64,000 nucleotides of DNA, from the NCBI RefSeq assembly GCF_949987515.2, contig NC_082689.1, forward strand, positions 105,438,957 through 105,502,956, given 5' to 3'. The DNA is from Delphinus delphis (Eukaryota; Chordata; Mammalia; Artiodactyla; Delphinidae). The translations under genes were made by a program, and so were the position numbers. Within the stretch, counting starts at the first letter, position 1, and each line of letters begins with the position of its first letter. Below the pieces are notes generated by a model. It worked only from the letters and a program-made list of their open reading frames with translations. It was not told the DNA's origin and searched no databases. Below are positions 1-12,082 of this stretch, piece after piece.

Positions 1-2960
1 TAGTTGATACTGTGAGCCATGAAACAAACCGTAGCAAATCTGAAAGGAATTAAATGATATGAATTAATTTTTAGTTCATAACAGAATTAAAATAGAAATC
101 ATAGCAGAAACATATCTGGAAAATCCCCAAACAGTTGGAAATTAAGTGACACACTTTAAAATAACTCATAAGTCAAAGAGAATCTCTCAAGGGAAATAAA
201 ATTTAGTTTGAACTTAATGAAATGAAAATATATCATGTCAAACTATTTGAACTTCAGGTAAAGCAGTGCTTAGAGGAAAACTGCATGCACTAAATTAATA
301 TAGTAGAAAAAAAACACAATTTAAAGTAAATAACCTAGGCATTTACCTTAAGAAATAGGAGAAAGAAAAGCAAATTAAATTCAGAGCAAGTAGACAATAA
401 AAACAAGAGCAAAAATACATGAAATTCAAAACAAAACAATAGATAAAATGTTTGAAAGAATCAATACAATGTATGAACTTCTACCAAGGTTGACCAGGAA
501 AAAAGATAAAGACACAAATTTCAAATATCAAGAAGAAAAGAAAAGATATCAATACTAACCATACAGATATTCAAAGGGTAAGAATTAAATACTACACACA
601 ATTCTATGTCCATAAGTTCAATAAATTCAATGAAATGGAAGAAGTCCTTAAAATACACAAGTTAGAAACTCAAGAAGAAATAGGTAACCTGAATTATCTA
701 TAATTATTTTTAAAATTTGAATTTGTAGTTTAAACCATGCTCAAATACATGCTTCCACCTATCAATTTCACTATACTTGTAAGAAAAAATATTAACAATC
801 CATAAAATATTTGAAAAGAATGCAAAGATTTTTTAAAATTGAGAAATGTACCATAATTATGAGATAGAAGATACAATATTGTTAAAATGTCAATTATCTC
901 CAATTTGATCTAGAGGAGTAGTAGACTACTATTCAAATTCCTACAATTTTTTGTGTGCACTTTAACAACCAATTTTAAAGTATACATGGGAAGGCAAAGA
1001 AACTAAAATAGTCAGATAATTCTAAAAGGAAAACAAGTATTCGGGACCCACACTATCCTTCCATAGGTATTAATATGAAGCTACCATAATAAAGATTATG
1101 GCTTTGGTGAAAGGATAGATCCATAGATTAAGTAGAACAGAATAAGGAGCCCAGAATTTGACCCACAAAAATAGTGAACAGATTTATGATAAAGGTGCCA
1201 AGACAGTTTAACAGAGGAAATGTACTATTTTCAGCAACTGTTACTAGAATAATTGGACATCTATATGCAATAAGTGAGTAAATATAAATAAAGCAAACAT
1301 CTTTGGCTTATATTTCACATATTATACAAAACTTCACTCATAATTGATCATAGACGTAAATGCAAAGCATTCAGCTATAGAAACCCTAAAGAAATTATGA
1401 GAGCAAATCTGATGACCTTGAATTTGACAATAAGTTATTAAAACAAAAGCATTATCCATAAGAGAAAAAAAATGACAAGCTGGATGTATCAAATTTAGGA
1501 GATTTTACTCTTTAAAAGAAATTGTTACAGTTGAAAAGAAAAGCCAAGACTGGGAGAAAACATTTGCAAGTTATATCTTAAAAAAGACATATCTAGAATA
1601 TTGTCTTAAAAACCTAAATCCCAACAATAAAAAAGTAAACAACTCACTAAAAATTGGACAAACACTTCACCAACAATTAAATTTGTGTGGAAGATAACTA
1701 TGTTAATTGATTCTCAGCACCATTTATCATTAGGGAAATGTAAATTTAAATTCCAAGTAAATGTCATAGACACCAACTAAAGCAGCAAAAGCAAAAGAAA
1801 ACAAAAGATACAACAACATAAAACATTCACAACATCAAATGCTGGTGAGGTTGCAGAGCAACATAAACTCTTACTCAGTTCTGGTTCCAGTGGAAAATGT
1901 CACTGTCATTTTAGAAAATAATTTGACAATTACTTATAAAGTTACATTTACACTTACCATAGGACCCAGCAATACCACCTCTAAATTGTTTCTTATTTTT
2001 ATTTTTTAATTAATTAATTAATTTACTTATTTACTTTTGGCTGAGTTGGGTCTTCAGTGCTGCACCCCGTGCTTTCTCTAGCTGTGGCGAGCAGGGGCTA
2101 CTCTTCGTTGCGGTGTGTGGGCTTCTCATTGAGGTGGCTCCTCTTGTTGCAGAGCATGGATTCTAGGTGCTTGGGCTTCAGTAGTTGTGGCACATGGGCT
2201 CATTTGTTGTGGCTCACGGGCTCTAGAGTGCAGGCTCAGTAGTTGTGGCACACGGGCTTAGTTGCTCTGCAGCATGTGGGATCTTCCCGGACCAGGGCTC
2301 TAACCCATATTCCCTGCATTGGCAGGTGGACTCTTAACCACTGTGCCACCAGGGAAGTCACCCACCCCTGAATTTCTTTCCAAGTGAACTAAAATGTATG
2401 CATACCAAGACCTATCTGAAAGCATTTATAACAGCTTTATTCGTAATGACCAAAAACTGGAAACAACCTAGATGATTTTCAGCAAGTGAACGTATATACA
2501 AACTGTGGTACATCCATACAACAAAACACCAGTCAGCAATAAAAAAGAATAGACAAATACATTTTTATTAATCTACACAGTTATATTGGTAAATGCATTT
2601 GATGAGTGAAAGAGCAAGCTCCAAAGCCTTGCTGTTCGTGCTGTGGAGTATGTGAATCATTTAGAGAAATATAAATTGAGCAGTGCTGTGATAGGTATTG
2701 TGTGATCCCCTTTATCTGGTATTCTGGAAAGGTACAACCATAACCAACAGAAACAAAGATCAGTTGTCACCAAGGGTCAGGGAAATGGAAAGAGATTTCA
2801 ACAGAGATCACAGAAGGAGATTTTTGTGTGATTGAATGAACCATTTTTATGTTACCAAGGTGGTAGGCAAATGACTCTATACATTTTTAAAACCAAGAAA
2901 AGGGTGAACTTTATGCAAATTTTAAGAAATTAACCAGGGTGTTGTGGAATCCCAGGATGA
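1..2960 (+). mobile_element. Ancient L1 (L1M-type) ORF2 relic, RT core missing
   Basis: The A-rich plus strand follows the order of a mammalian L1 ORF2. About 180-690 resembles the segment between endonuclease and reverse transcriptase (a stretch like 'gcttagaggaaaactgca', then pre-RT linker). About 870-1970 and 2360-2900 resemble the C-terminal part and 3' end ('gacccagcaataccacctc', 'aaaaactggaaacaacctag'). The RT core expected between them is absent, with an unclear AT-rich stretch at about 700-860. All frames are broken. A CHR-2-like SINE splits it at 1994-2359 and a young SINE sits at its right end. The degree of decay suggests insertion long before the SINEs. Subfamily not determined. 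Confidence 0.7.
1994..2359 (-). mobile_element. CHR-2-like tRNA-derived SINE (older, long form)
   Basis: Read on the minus strand, the head is at the right end (complement of 'ccaccagggaagtc') with a tRNA-like promoter region, followed by a longer body of repeated 'tagttgtggcacacgggct'-like units and an A/T-rich tail at about 1994-2035. Flanks 1979-1993 and 2364-2379 look like a decayed target-site duplication. It lies inside the old L1. Older and longer than the roughly 205-bp young SINEs elsewhere in the window. Confidence 0.8.
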
Positions 2961-2973
2961 AATGTGAACTGTG

Positions 2974-3177
2974 GGCTTCCCTGGTGGCGCAGTGGTTGGG
3001 AGTCTGCCTGCCGATGCAGGGGACATGGGTTTGTGCCCCGGTCCGGGAAGATCCCACATGCCGCGGAGCGGCTGGGCCTGTGAGCCATGGCCGCTGAGCC
3101 TGCGTGTCCGGAGCCTGTGCTCCGCAACAGGAGAGGCCACAACAGTGAGAGGCCCGCGTACCACCAAAAAAAAAAAA
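2974..3177 (+). mobile_element. CHR-type tRNA-derived SINE
   Basis: Full-length roughly 205-bp copy: tRNA-like head starting ggcttccctggtggcgcag, B-box-like region near 'gggtttgtgccccgg', GC-rich body and poly(A). The target-site duplication gtgaactgtg is at 2964-2973 and 3178-3187. SINEs of this type carry an internal RNA polymerase III promoter and are mobilised by L1. The open frames over it are artefacts of its GC-rich body. Confidence 0.93.
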
Positions 3178-3187
3178 GTGAACTGTG

Positions 3188-3479
3188 ACAAGTGAATCTG
3201 CTCTTTGTACATGCATGGCACATCCACATGTGCCATGGGGAGGTAAGTAAAAAGGAGCTGGTTTGGTAACTTTGGAAAAGAGTGTTTTGACTGTGTTCTA
3301 TAAGACAGACAATAAAAACAACTGTACATAAACTCTCTGCTTAATAGGTAACTTTGTTTCTCACAGGGATATGGGTTAGAAGTTTTGAAAATGCTTTGCA
3401 TGTATACCAGAAATGATCAAATCAGCAAATAAATTATGGAAAAAGGGAGCCAGGTATCCTATTACATAAAAGTTATAAA
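3188..3479. other. Unassigned AT-rich sequence
   Basis: No gene or repeat recognised. One open frame reads into it from the SINE on the opposite strand, but shows no recognisable domain. Confidence 0.4.
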
Positions 3480-4905
3480 TAAACAAGGGAGGAGGAGACT
3501 AGAACAAATACTGTGGTACTGGATTAGAATCAGAAATCAGCATGCACTCCAGTTTATTTTGTTCTACATACATATAGAGATATAAATAAAGATCTGTCTA
3601 CATGGTTTTTTATATACATGTTCTATTTCACATACATATAACATGTTAAAATTACATGCATGTTATTTGTATGTAAAATGACCCATGATCTCTCTGTAGA
3701 GGTGGTCTAGAAACAGATATAACAAAATAGTAGTGAGCAAAACTTGGGGCACAGATTTGGTTTCTAAACACTATTCACCAATAAAAGGAACTGAACTATT
3801 TAGAGAAATGGCTAATTAGCAAATGAGCAAGGAAAATATGAGTCTGGCACATCTAGTTCTAGAATGTAGGAAAGAAAAAAAAAAGAGACATGTGAGACAG
3901 CTCATAGTGGTTGAAATTGGAACAGTCTGAGTAGCAATATAAATAATAATTGAATTATAATCAAAATAACAAAACAAGTATCAGGGAGTTGATGCTGATA
4001 TAAATAAATAGTAGCATAAGTAAATAAATGAATGGGGAGAAGGGATGCATTGCCTGGAGAAAAAGTCCCAATTATAAATGGAGAATGAGTGAGGGATACA
4101 GAAAATCACTGTAATTACTGCCGCAGGCAAAATGCACCGATGAATGTTATAAAAAGTGTGGGAAACTTTATGATGAAGAAAAAGGCTATTTGAATAGAAT
4201 CCAAATATCCCTTAAAATTATCTATTAACTGATGTGTTGATTTTAATGTATGTCCACTAATTGCTTGGTAACCATCCCTCTAAAAATGAAGTTTAATTCA
4301 CTCCTCTTGGGTGTGTACTGTATCTTATTTGTAACAAATAGCTTCTGGCAAGAGAAAAATATTTTTTTTTTCAGTAGAGAAACTTGGCAGGTACCACATT
4401 AACCAAGTGTTCAATATCAATATCACCATAATTAACTCATACTGAGATCATATACCCCCTGTTTGATACAGCAAGGAGGGCACTTGACGTTTGTGAGTTC
4501 TTCCCCAAAATCCATAGTCTCAGTTGAATCATGACAAAACCTTAAACAAACCCAAATTGAAGGATATTGTAAAAAATAGCTCACCAGTACCTTTAAAAAC
4601 TGACAAGGTCATGAAAAACAGGGGAAGACCAAAAAAACGTCACACATTAACCTTGAATACAGAGTCATGAAGGCAAACTGCAATGGGTATCATGGATTGG
4701 ATTCTATGAAAAAGGGCATAAATAGAAAAACCTGTGAAATTTGAATAAAATTGTTGATAGTATTCTGACAATATTATTTTCACAGTTTTTGTAAATATAT
4801 GATTATTATATGAGAAAACACTAGGGGAAGTGGGGGAAAAGAAATACTATTTTGTAACTTCTCTGTAAATCTAAAATGATTTCAAAATTAAATACTTAAA
4901 AAATC
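3480..4905 (+). mobile_element. Ancient L1M-type 3' UTR relic
   Basis: Non-coding stretch resembling the long 3' untranslated region of old mammalian L1 families. Landmarks are 'atgtatgtccactaattgct' (about 4246), 'ggagggcacttgacgtttg' (about 4475) and the end 'ctgtaaatctaaaatgattt' followed by A-rich sequence at about 4905. No ORF. The right edge is clearer than the left. Family assignment is from memory of the consensus only. Confidence 0.55.
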
Positions 4906-5442
4906 AGCAAAAATTTTGTTAGGTTAATTTTTCTTTTCTGTAGTTTTATTATCTGTTTTACACACGTAGGTCTCTTATTTTCCAATTTCATCTTCATAAT
5001 TTAATTTTTATTTTTGAAATTGTAAATAATTTATATGCTTCAAAACGCAAAACTATAAAAAGTAATATGTAAATCGTATGTCTAGTTCTCTCTCTTTTAC
5101 CCTGTTCCCACCTATCCCCTCAATGTAATGATTTTTATTAATTTCTGGTTGATCCTTCAAGTATTACTTTTTTTCTTTACTGTTTTGTTTAGTTTTCTGG
5201 TATTCTGGTATTTAGAAAAATTTAATTTTATAGTTTCATGTTTAATTTTCTATGACAACCTTTTACCAATATAAAACAGTTAAAGTTTCCCTTGGCCTTT
5301 GATTGGAAAAGTCATCTTTGTTAGTTTTCTTAGGATGGGTTAATAAATATAATATTCTATAAATAGTTGCATGTTTAAAATTGTTATTGTACAACTTGGA
5401 TGATTTAAATCAATTCATCTGGATATGACATGTATTTTTAAT
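4906..5442. other. Unassigned AT-rich sequence
   Basis: Strongly AT-rich with no usable open frame. It may include very old LINE DNA, but nothing can be named. Confidence 0.4.
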
Positions 5443-5455
5443 TAACTTCATTTCT

Positions 5456-5662
5456 TTTTTTTTTTTTTTTTTTTGGCGGTATGCGGGCCTCTCACTCTTG
5501 TGGCCTCTCCTGTTGCTGTGCTCCGGACGCGCAGGCCCAGCGGCCACGGCTCACGGGCCCAGCCGCTCCGCGGCATGTGGGATCCTCCCGGACCGGGGCA
5601 CGAACCCATGTGCCCTGCATCGGCAGGCAGACTCTCAACCACTGCGCCACCAGGGAAGCCCC
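5456..5662 (-). mobile_element. CHR-type SINE with a short internal deletion
   Basis: Minus-strand copy: poly(T) at left, head at right (complement of 'ccaccagggaagccc'). Target-site duplication of about 13 bp, 5443-5455 and 5663-5675, with one mismatch. Relative to the other copies about 10 bases are missing near 5515-5525, where 'ggagcacagg' is expected. The overlapping open frames on both strands are SINE artefacts. Confidence 0.93.
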
Positions 5663-5675
5663 TAATTTCATTTCT

Positions 5676-6194
5676 TACTCATCTTTTCTCCCTGTTTTTT
5701 ATTGTCCCTGCTACAAGCATATCACAACATGGCACAATGCAGAACCGTCAGTTTCTCCTTGAACATCATTGAACTAAGTGCCTTTATTTTATTTTCGTTG
5801 TACTGAATCACGTCCTGCAGAATGCATCTCTTATGTTGTTACATACAAGCTGTTCATTCTGTAAGGGTTATTATGGATGACCAAGATGAGGGTGGGCATT
5901 GGACCAGGTGTCTACCGTTACACCTCGTGTATTTCAGTTTTTCTTTTTCCTGCTTCCTTCCTCCCATTTCTCCACATTCTTATTTTTAAAAAATATATAT
6001 TCCTTTTGTTTCAGCCTCACTTTTTCTTCCCAAACTCCAGAGTTAGAAGTTTATCTCACTGTAGTTCTTTGTAACTTGTAATGCTCAAAATACATTCTTG
6101 TTTAATTAAACAATATTAGCTGTCCTGTAAATGTTTATTACAGAAATCAAGCAAATGTACCATGACTCAATCAATCAATGGATTACTTAATTTA
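5676..6194. other. Unassigned AT-rich sequence
   Basis: Nothing recognised. Two overlapping 60-65 codon frames near 5877-6081 are phenylalanine/serine-rich readings of pyrimidine-rich DNA with no domain. Confidence 0.4.
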
Positions 6195-6208
6195 AAAAGT
6201 GTACAACA

Positions 6209-6417
6209 GGGCTTCCCTGGTGGCGCAGTGGTTGAGAGTCCACCTGCCTATGCAGGGGACACGGGTTCGTGCCCCGGTCTGGGAAGATCCCACATGCCGC
6301 AGAGCGGCTAGGCCCGTGAGCCATGGCCGCTGAGCCTGTGCGTCCGGAGCCTGTGCTCCGCAACGGGAGAGGCCACAGCAGTGAGAGGCCCGCATACTGC
6401 CAAAAAAAAAAAAAAAA
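6209..6417 (+). mobile_element. CHR-type tRNA-derived SINE
   Basis: Full-length copy with a perfect 10-bp core target-site duplication gtgtacaaca at 6199-6208 and 6418-6427. The flanks ('acattgtaagtc ... acttcaataaaaaatttt', to about 6465) look like the last bases of an older L1 3' end, so the SINE probably landed in L1 tail sequence. Confidence 0.93.
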
Positions 6418-6465
6418 GTGTACAACATTGTAAGTCAAAGATACTTCAATAAAAAATTTTTTTTA

Positions 6466-7190
6466 AAACATAGTCACGTTAAAAGAAAAAGAAAACAAGT
6501 TGTGGTGAAGCCATTCACCTCTGTTTTTCTTTGACACCTGTGTATCCTCCAGAGACCCAATAAAAAGCATCTTACATTTTGTTAGAATCTATCAAAAATT
6601 TTGTCTAATTCCTTAATTAGTTGATACATATTTATGCATCCAGTCATTGAAAATTTTATTGTGTTTTCTTAATATGTTCTACAACCAGGGGATATGGCAG
6701 TGAACAAACGGAAATACAACAGCAACTTAACCTCATAAAGGGAAGCAGCACATGTCAAAGATGAAATCAGGTGAAGTCAACACTGAAAGCAGAGCATTTT
6801 AGAGATACAAACTATGTATTAGGTTCCCATGCAAAACTCCTATTTTTAAAACAAAGGAGCAGAGGAGAAAGCTCAGGAATGAACAGGGGTCCTGTAGTAA
6901 GAGCGTGTGTAAGGAAAGTAGAGTCCACGTATTACCATACCTCCAGGTGGGTGTGGATTCATGAAGAATCTTCACATGCACTGGTTGGACAATAAAAAAT
7001 AGATAAGAGCCTCTCTCTTCACATTGTCATATATGTTGATTGGTAAGTCAATATACTTTACATGGGCCCATTAAATCTATTATATATATAAAATGTGTTT
7101 ATATTATATACATATTATTTATAACATATATATATAATGCACATACATATAATATTTATGTATATAATGTATACCCATATACTTTTTTAT
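6466..7190. other. Unassigned sequence with a TA-rich tract
   Basis: No gene recognised. About 7079-7180 is an imperfect TA/TATATAT-rich low-complexity run. A 74-codon frame at 6771-6995 has no recognisable domain. Confidence 0.45.
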
Positions 7191-9300
7191 TTTGAAATAA
7201 TAGCAGTTTTGTAGAAAGTTATAAAACTGTACAGAGGGGTCTCCTCTACCCTTCATCCAATTTCCCCCAAGTGTTACATTTTGCATAATTATAGTTCAAT
7301 ATCAAATCCAGGAATTTGACTTCAATGGATTGTAGGTCCAATTTTCTTTTCATTACATGCGTATGTTCATGTAACCACCACCACACTATGTCAAGACACC
7401 GAACTATTCCATCACCAGAAAAGTTTCCCTCATAATATCTCTTTATTGTCAAACACACACTCTTCCCCCAACATCTCATAACTTGGCAAACACTAATCTG
7501 TTGCCATCTCTATAATTTTGTTGTTTCGAGAATGTTATATAAATAGAATGACACATTTTGACCATTTTGAGACTGGCTTTTTTCATTCAACACAATGCCC
7601 TTGAGATACTTTCAAGTTGGTGGATGCATCAACAGTTCAGTCCACTTTATTTCTAAGTAGAATTCCAGGGTATCACAGGGACTTCCCTGGTGGTCCAGTG
7701 CTTAAGAATCCATCTTGCAATGCAAGGGACACTGTTTAATCCCTGGTCAAGGAACTAAGATCCAACATGTCAGGAGGCAACAAAGCCTGTGTGCCACGAC
7801 TAGAGAGAAGCCTGTGCGCTACAACGAAGAGTCCGCATGCCACAACTAAGACCCAATGCAGCCAAAAAATAAATAAATATAAAAAGGCATTAAAAAACAA
7901 AAGAATTCCAGGGTATCACAGATGTTTAACCATTCACTTATGGGTTGTTTCTAGCTTTGGCTACTCCAAATAGAACTGCTATGAACAATCATGTATAAGT
8001 TTTTATGTGGACATAGATTTCATTTTGTTGGGATAACTGCCCAGTAGTATAATTGTTGGTCACATGTCAAGTGTAAGTTTAATATTGTTTTTAAGAAACT
8101 GCCAAAGTATTTTCCAGAATGGTACTGCTATTTCACATTCCCACCAGCAATGTATGAGAAAGCCAGTTTCTCTGTATCCTTGCCAGCATTTTGTATATAG
8201 TCATTCTTGATAATTTTAGTTGTTCTACAAGGTCTGTGGTGGTATCTCATTGTGGTATAAATTTGCCATTCTCTAATGGCTAATGATGTTGAACATCTTT
8301 TCCTGTTCTTATTTACCATCTATGAATCCTCTTCAATGAAATGTCTCTTCATTTCTTTTCCCATTTCCTAATTGGATTAGGTTTTTAATTTTAATAAAGT
8401 CAGATATCTATTGTTTCATTAATGGATTGTGGTTAATGCCCTAAGTCTAGAATATTTTTTCCTATGTTATGTCTTAAAAGTTTTATGTTTTTACAATTGT
8501 ACATTTAAATCTATCATCCATTTTGAGTTAATTTTTTTGTGTAAGTTTTGAGGTTCAAGCTTGAGATATAATTTTTTACTGTGAATATCCACTGCTCCAG
8601 CAGAAATAGTTGAAAAGTCTTTTCACCTTTGTCAAAAATCCATTGGTTGTATGTGTATGGATCTGTTTCTGAATTCTCTACTCTGCTCAATATATGTGTC
8701 TGTCTATCCCATTGTGAATACTACACAGTCTTGACTCCTGAAGCTATGTAATAAATCTTAAATAACCCTGTTATTCCACTTTTTCAGAATAATGGCTATT
8801 CTAGTTCCTTTGAATTTGCATAGAAATTTTAGAATAAACTGTCCTATATCCAAAAAATAAACAAACAAAAGAAACTTGCTCAGATTTTGATAGGAGTTAT
8901 ATTAAACTTGATAATTTGCAAAGAGTTGACATCTTTACTATGTTGAGTGCTTCAATCCATGGTATGTCTCATCATTTATTTAGGTCAATTTTGAGACAAA
9001 ATGTATCTCATCATTTAGATCCTGTTTTGTTTCCTTCATTAGCATTTTATAGTTTTTAGTTTACAAGTTTTGTTAGATTTAAACCTCTGTGATTTTTTTT
9101 TTGAATCGTTGTAAATGGTATTGCCTTTTTATTTTCGGATTCCACAAGTTTATTGCTAGTATATAAAAATGCAATTAACTTTTATGTGTTGATCTTATGT
9201 CTTGAGGTCTTGCTGGACTCATTATTAATACCTGAGATTTCTTTTTTTTTTAATGGATTCCTGAGGGATTCTTATGTAGACCAAATTCCCATCTAAGCAG
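7190..9300 (-). mobile_element. Ancient L1M relic, 3' UTR and ORF2 C-terminal half
   Basis: The minus strand carries L1 from the 3' UTR (about 7190-7500) into the ORF2 C-terminal region and back toward the RT (about 9250). Landmarks on the plus strand are 'cattcccaccagcaatgtat' (about 8138), 'tggtggtatctcattgtggt' (about 8237) and 'ccattggttgtatgtgtatg' (about 8640). All frames are broken. A CHR-2-like SINE interrupts it at 7679-7901. The RT core and everything 5' of it are absent. Confidence 0.75.
7679..7901 (+). mobile_element. CHR-2-like tRNA-derived SINE with long TSD
   Basis: Starts gggacttccctggtggtcc, with a B-box-like region near 'tttaatccctggtcaagg' and an A-rich AAAT tail. It is flanked by a perfect 20-bp target-site duplication, 7659-7678 and 7902-7921, beginning agaattccag. 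It inserted inside the old minus-strand L1, so it is younger than that L1. Confidence 0.92.
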
Positions 9301-10245
9301 CCACTTATATCAATCTGGCTAGGAAAGGGCAGAGAAGCCTTTTTACTGTTCTGCATGTGGCCTCCACTGATACCATGGAGAAGGTAGCACTGTTCTCACT
9401 AAGTGTTAGTAAACATTTGACTCTCCATAAGACATCCTCCAACATCCCTCCAAGCAGGCAGGGAAGAGGCTTCTTGTTACCTATGGGTAATGTGTACAGT
9501 TCCCATATGGTATCATGGTATCCACTTAGTCTGAACAGAGGGGTAAGCTTATTAAGACTCCTTGGTGATGAGAGTGCTGGCTCTCTACTATGTCTTCTCT
9601 GACATCACCCTGACTATGAGTTTGGGACTCCTTGTACAATTTTGGATTTCCACTCAGTTTTGCTGGTGGAGTTGAGAGTGGAATTCCTGTTTTTTGCTTT
9701 GTTTTGTTTTGCTTTTTTGTTTTCTTTTCCTGTGGTGTTTGGCTGGAGTACAGTGGTTATTTCCAAAAGTTTCTGTCCTGCTAGGCTGCCTTTTTCTTGG
9801 TCCTTTAGCAAAGAAAGCAGGCTTTTCTTGTTGTTTATTTTTAATTTATTTTTCTTAAATCTGTGCCCACTGATATTTCCAGGTTGCTGGCTTCACAGTC
9901 TGGGATATATGAGAAAAAAAGAAAACCCAGGAAACTACTACCTCGCCATCCCTCCAATACCAATATTCCTAGCCAGGCTGTCTACTTTTCTTCACCATTT
10001 AGCATCTTTCTATGTTTGTTTTATACAATAACCAGGATTTTCAGTTGCATTCACCAGGAGAAATAGGAAAAATATGTCTAATGTATCACACTGGAAGTCT
10101 GTAATATATTTTTCATCAAACGATTTATAGAGAGAGGCCCCCAAAAATATTTGCCTGGATCCCTGAATGACTGAGGTGTGGCCCAGTCCGGAACTGTGCA
10201 ATATTGCCCTACCTAGCAGCCAGATAGGCTGGAAGAATGCATATT
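9301..10245 (-). mobile_element. Possible L1M 5' UTR-like relic
   Basis: GC content is higher than the surroundings. The segment ending 'caccaggagaaataggaaaa' (about 10048-10068) resembles the reverse complement of old L1 non-coding terminal sequence. A 129-codon frame at 9642-10031 is hydrophobic and phenylalanine-rich, typical of T-rich DNA, with no domain I recognise. Could be another old repeat or unique DNA. Confidence 0.3.
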
Positions 10246-11650
10246 TTTAGCAAAGTATAATGCCACCCTAATTAGAACTGGGGTTCTCTTAGTGCACAAA
10301 GAGAAAATGGGTATTTAATAGGCAACCTGCTGTGTCTGATACAAACTCCTATTGTTTAACAACTTACTTAAAAATAGCAAGTGCTATAGGAGGCCCCAAA
10401 GAACTTCAGTTTGAAATTAAAAAATATATATATATGTACATTTTTTTGAGAAAATACACATATATAAAACAGGTTTATGCCATGTTGTAATGTGAAATAA
10501 ACCAAGCTAAAATGTTGGAAAAGTCTAAGAGATCCAGTGTATGTGTTTGAGCAGCAAGAATGACAGGGATGATCTCAGTCTCAGAGTCCAGGTGACCTAG
10601 ATGGAGAGATGCATGGTTAACTGTGCAAGGTTAACTGATGTAGAGCCCTTGGGTTTATGAGCCTCAGAAACCCCCCACTTCACTCAAGTGTAGGATAGTC
10701 ATAAAGGAAGCAGAGAATGTCATTCTGAGCTTAGCAAACTATAGGAAAAATGGAAGGAATTGTAGAAATATTGGAAAATTGGAAGACACTTGATAAATAT
10801 GTTTGGTTTCTATGTAGATCAATGAATATTTCTGACACCCTAAGGGAGTTCCAGAAATTCACCAAGAATTTTGGAATGGTGATAGTAATAAATAAGAAGT
10901 TTGACTGACTGATGGATCTTTAGAAGGAACTCTTTAATTAAATGACACTAACCATTAATTAGGTTGCTTTAAAAAATTAGTTAACCTTTATTGAATGACT
11001 ACTCTATATACATTTTACATCAAAATACTTTGTCAACAAAATTTTCCAATATTATGTTTTCACTATGTTATTAAAATTCTAAATAGACATAATCTAAAAA
11101 ATGGAAAATATTTTTAAAGATTTACATTGAAAAGCAAATCTCCCTTTTGTTCCTATAACCCAGTAACGCAGTATCTTTCCTCAAGGATAAAAACTGTTTA
11201 TGTTTTTTTTTACATTATCTTTCCAATAATAATCATACATGTTTGCATGAGTATATTTCATTTTACTCAAAAGGCAGCATAATCAATATACAATCATTTA
11301 TATCTCTATAGCTTCATAACAATGTATCTTGGAAATTTTTCTTACCCCAGCATCGAGGAGCTCTCATTTTTTTTTAACATTTTCCTTTTTTTTTTCATAT
11401 TTAAGAAAAACTTTATGTGGATAGTATGAGGTAATATACACAAGGCAATGGCCTTTCTTTTCTACCTTCACATTCAGTGACATGTGTTATATTAAAGTTT
11501 CTACAATTATTGTGTTATAATTCAATAATCTGGTTACAGTGTGGTTACGTAATGTTTTTTCACTAGCATGTTTCCCTACTCGGTTTCTGGAGACTTGATA
11601 TTGTGTTTTCATTATGGTTCATTTCCCTAGCATGTGATATAATACTGGAA
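10246..11650. other. Unassigned AT-rich sequence
   Basis: No gene recognised. Contains a short TATATA run at about 10424-10465. About 11150-11340 may be an old LINE fragment ('aacaatgtatcttggaaatt'), but I cannot place it. Confidence 0.35.
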
Positions 11651-11654
11651 TATA

Positions 11655-11830
11655 ATAATGACATCAATTGCCATTTACTGAGCATCATGCACTAGAAACA
11701 TGGTGAGGTGCTTTGTAAATGCTATCTTATATAACCTGCCAAACAAATCTAACAAAGAGGAAAGTTATTATCCTATTTTTAGAGATGATGTAAACAAGGT
11801 TTACGGAGGTCAATCACTCTTTTATAAATG
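11655..11830 (-). mobile_element. MIR relic
   Basis: The plus strand reads the reverse complement of MIR: 'ccatttactgagcatcatgc', 'ggtgctttgtaaatgctatc', then a degenerate '...cctatttttagagatgatgtaaacaag' core. Diverged, as expected for this ancient tRNA-derived SINE. Confidence 0.6.
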
Positions 11831-12082
11831 ACGAGCATTTATGTTTGTTGTACCTCTTCCCTTCAAAAGTTTAATCCTAAACCCTGATCCTTCTGGAATT
11901 TCACTGTACTTCCTACATCATTTAAAAAACAAATAAATAAAATATTGAAGGGCCAGAATCAGTTTCTGTCAAATCATGAAAACTCCATTTACATGTGTCA
12001 TTTTATTTCTCATCTGTATTTTTTAGTAAAGATAATTTTTAAAATAACTATGTGATAAATATCATAGCAGTAAAATTTACTC
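11831..12082. other. Unassigned sequence
   Basis: AT-rich, nothing recognised. Confidence 0.35.

Noticed and set aside
2911..3401. Overlapping frames of about 75-159 codons on both strands, and similar clusters at 5473, 6187, 16635, 18769, 34035, 36003, 39027, 45259 and 58709
   Set aside because: All lie in or read through the GC-rich body of the CHR-type SINE. The same 'peptides' recur at every copy, and the SINE is a non-coding RNA polymerase III repeat.
9642..10031. 129-codon hydrophobic frame
   Set aside because: Phenylalanine-rich reading of T-rich DNA within a probable old repeat, with no signal peptide logic or known family.
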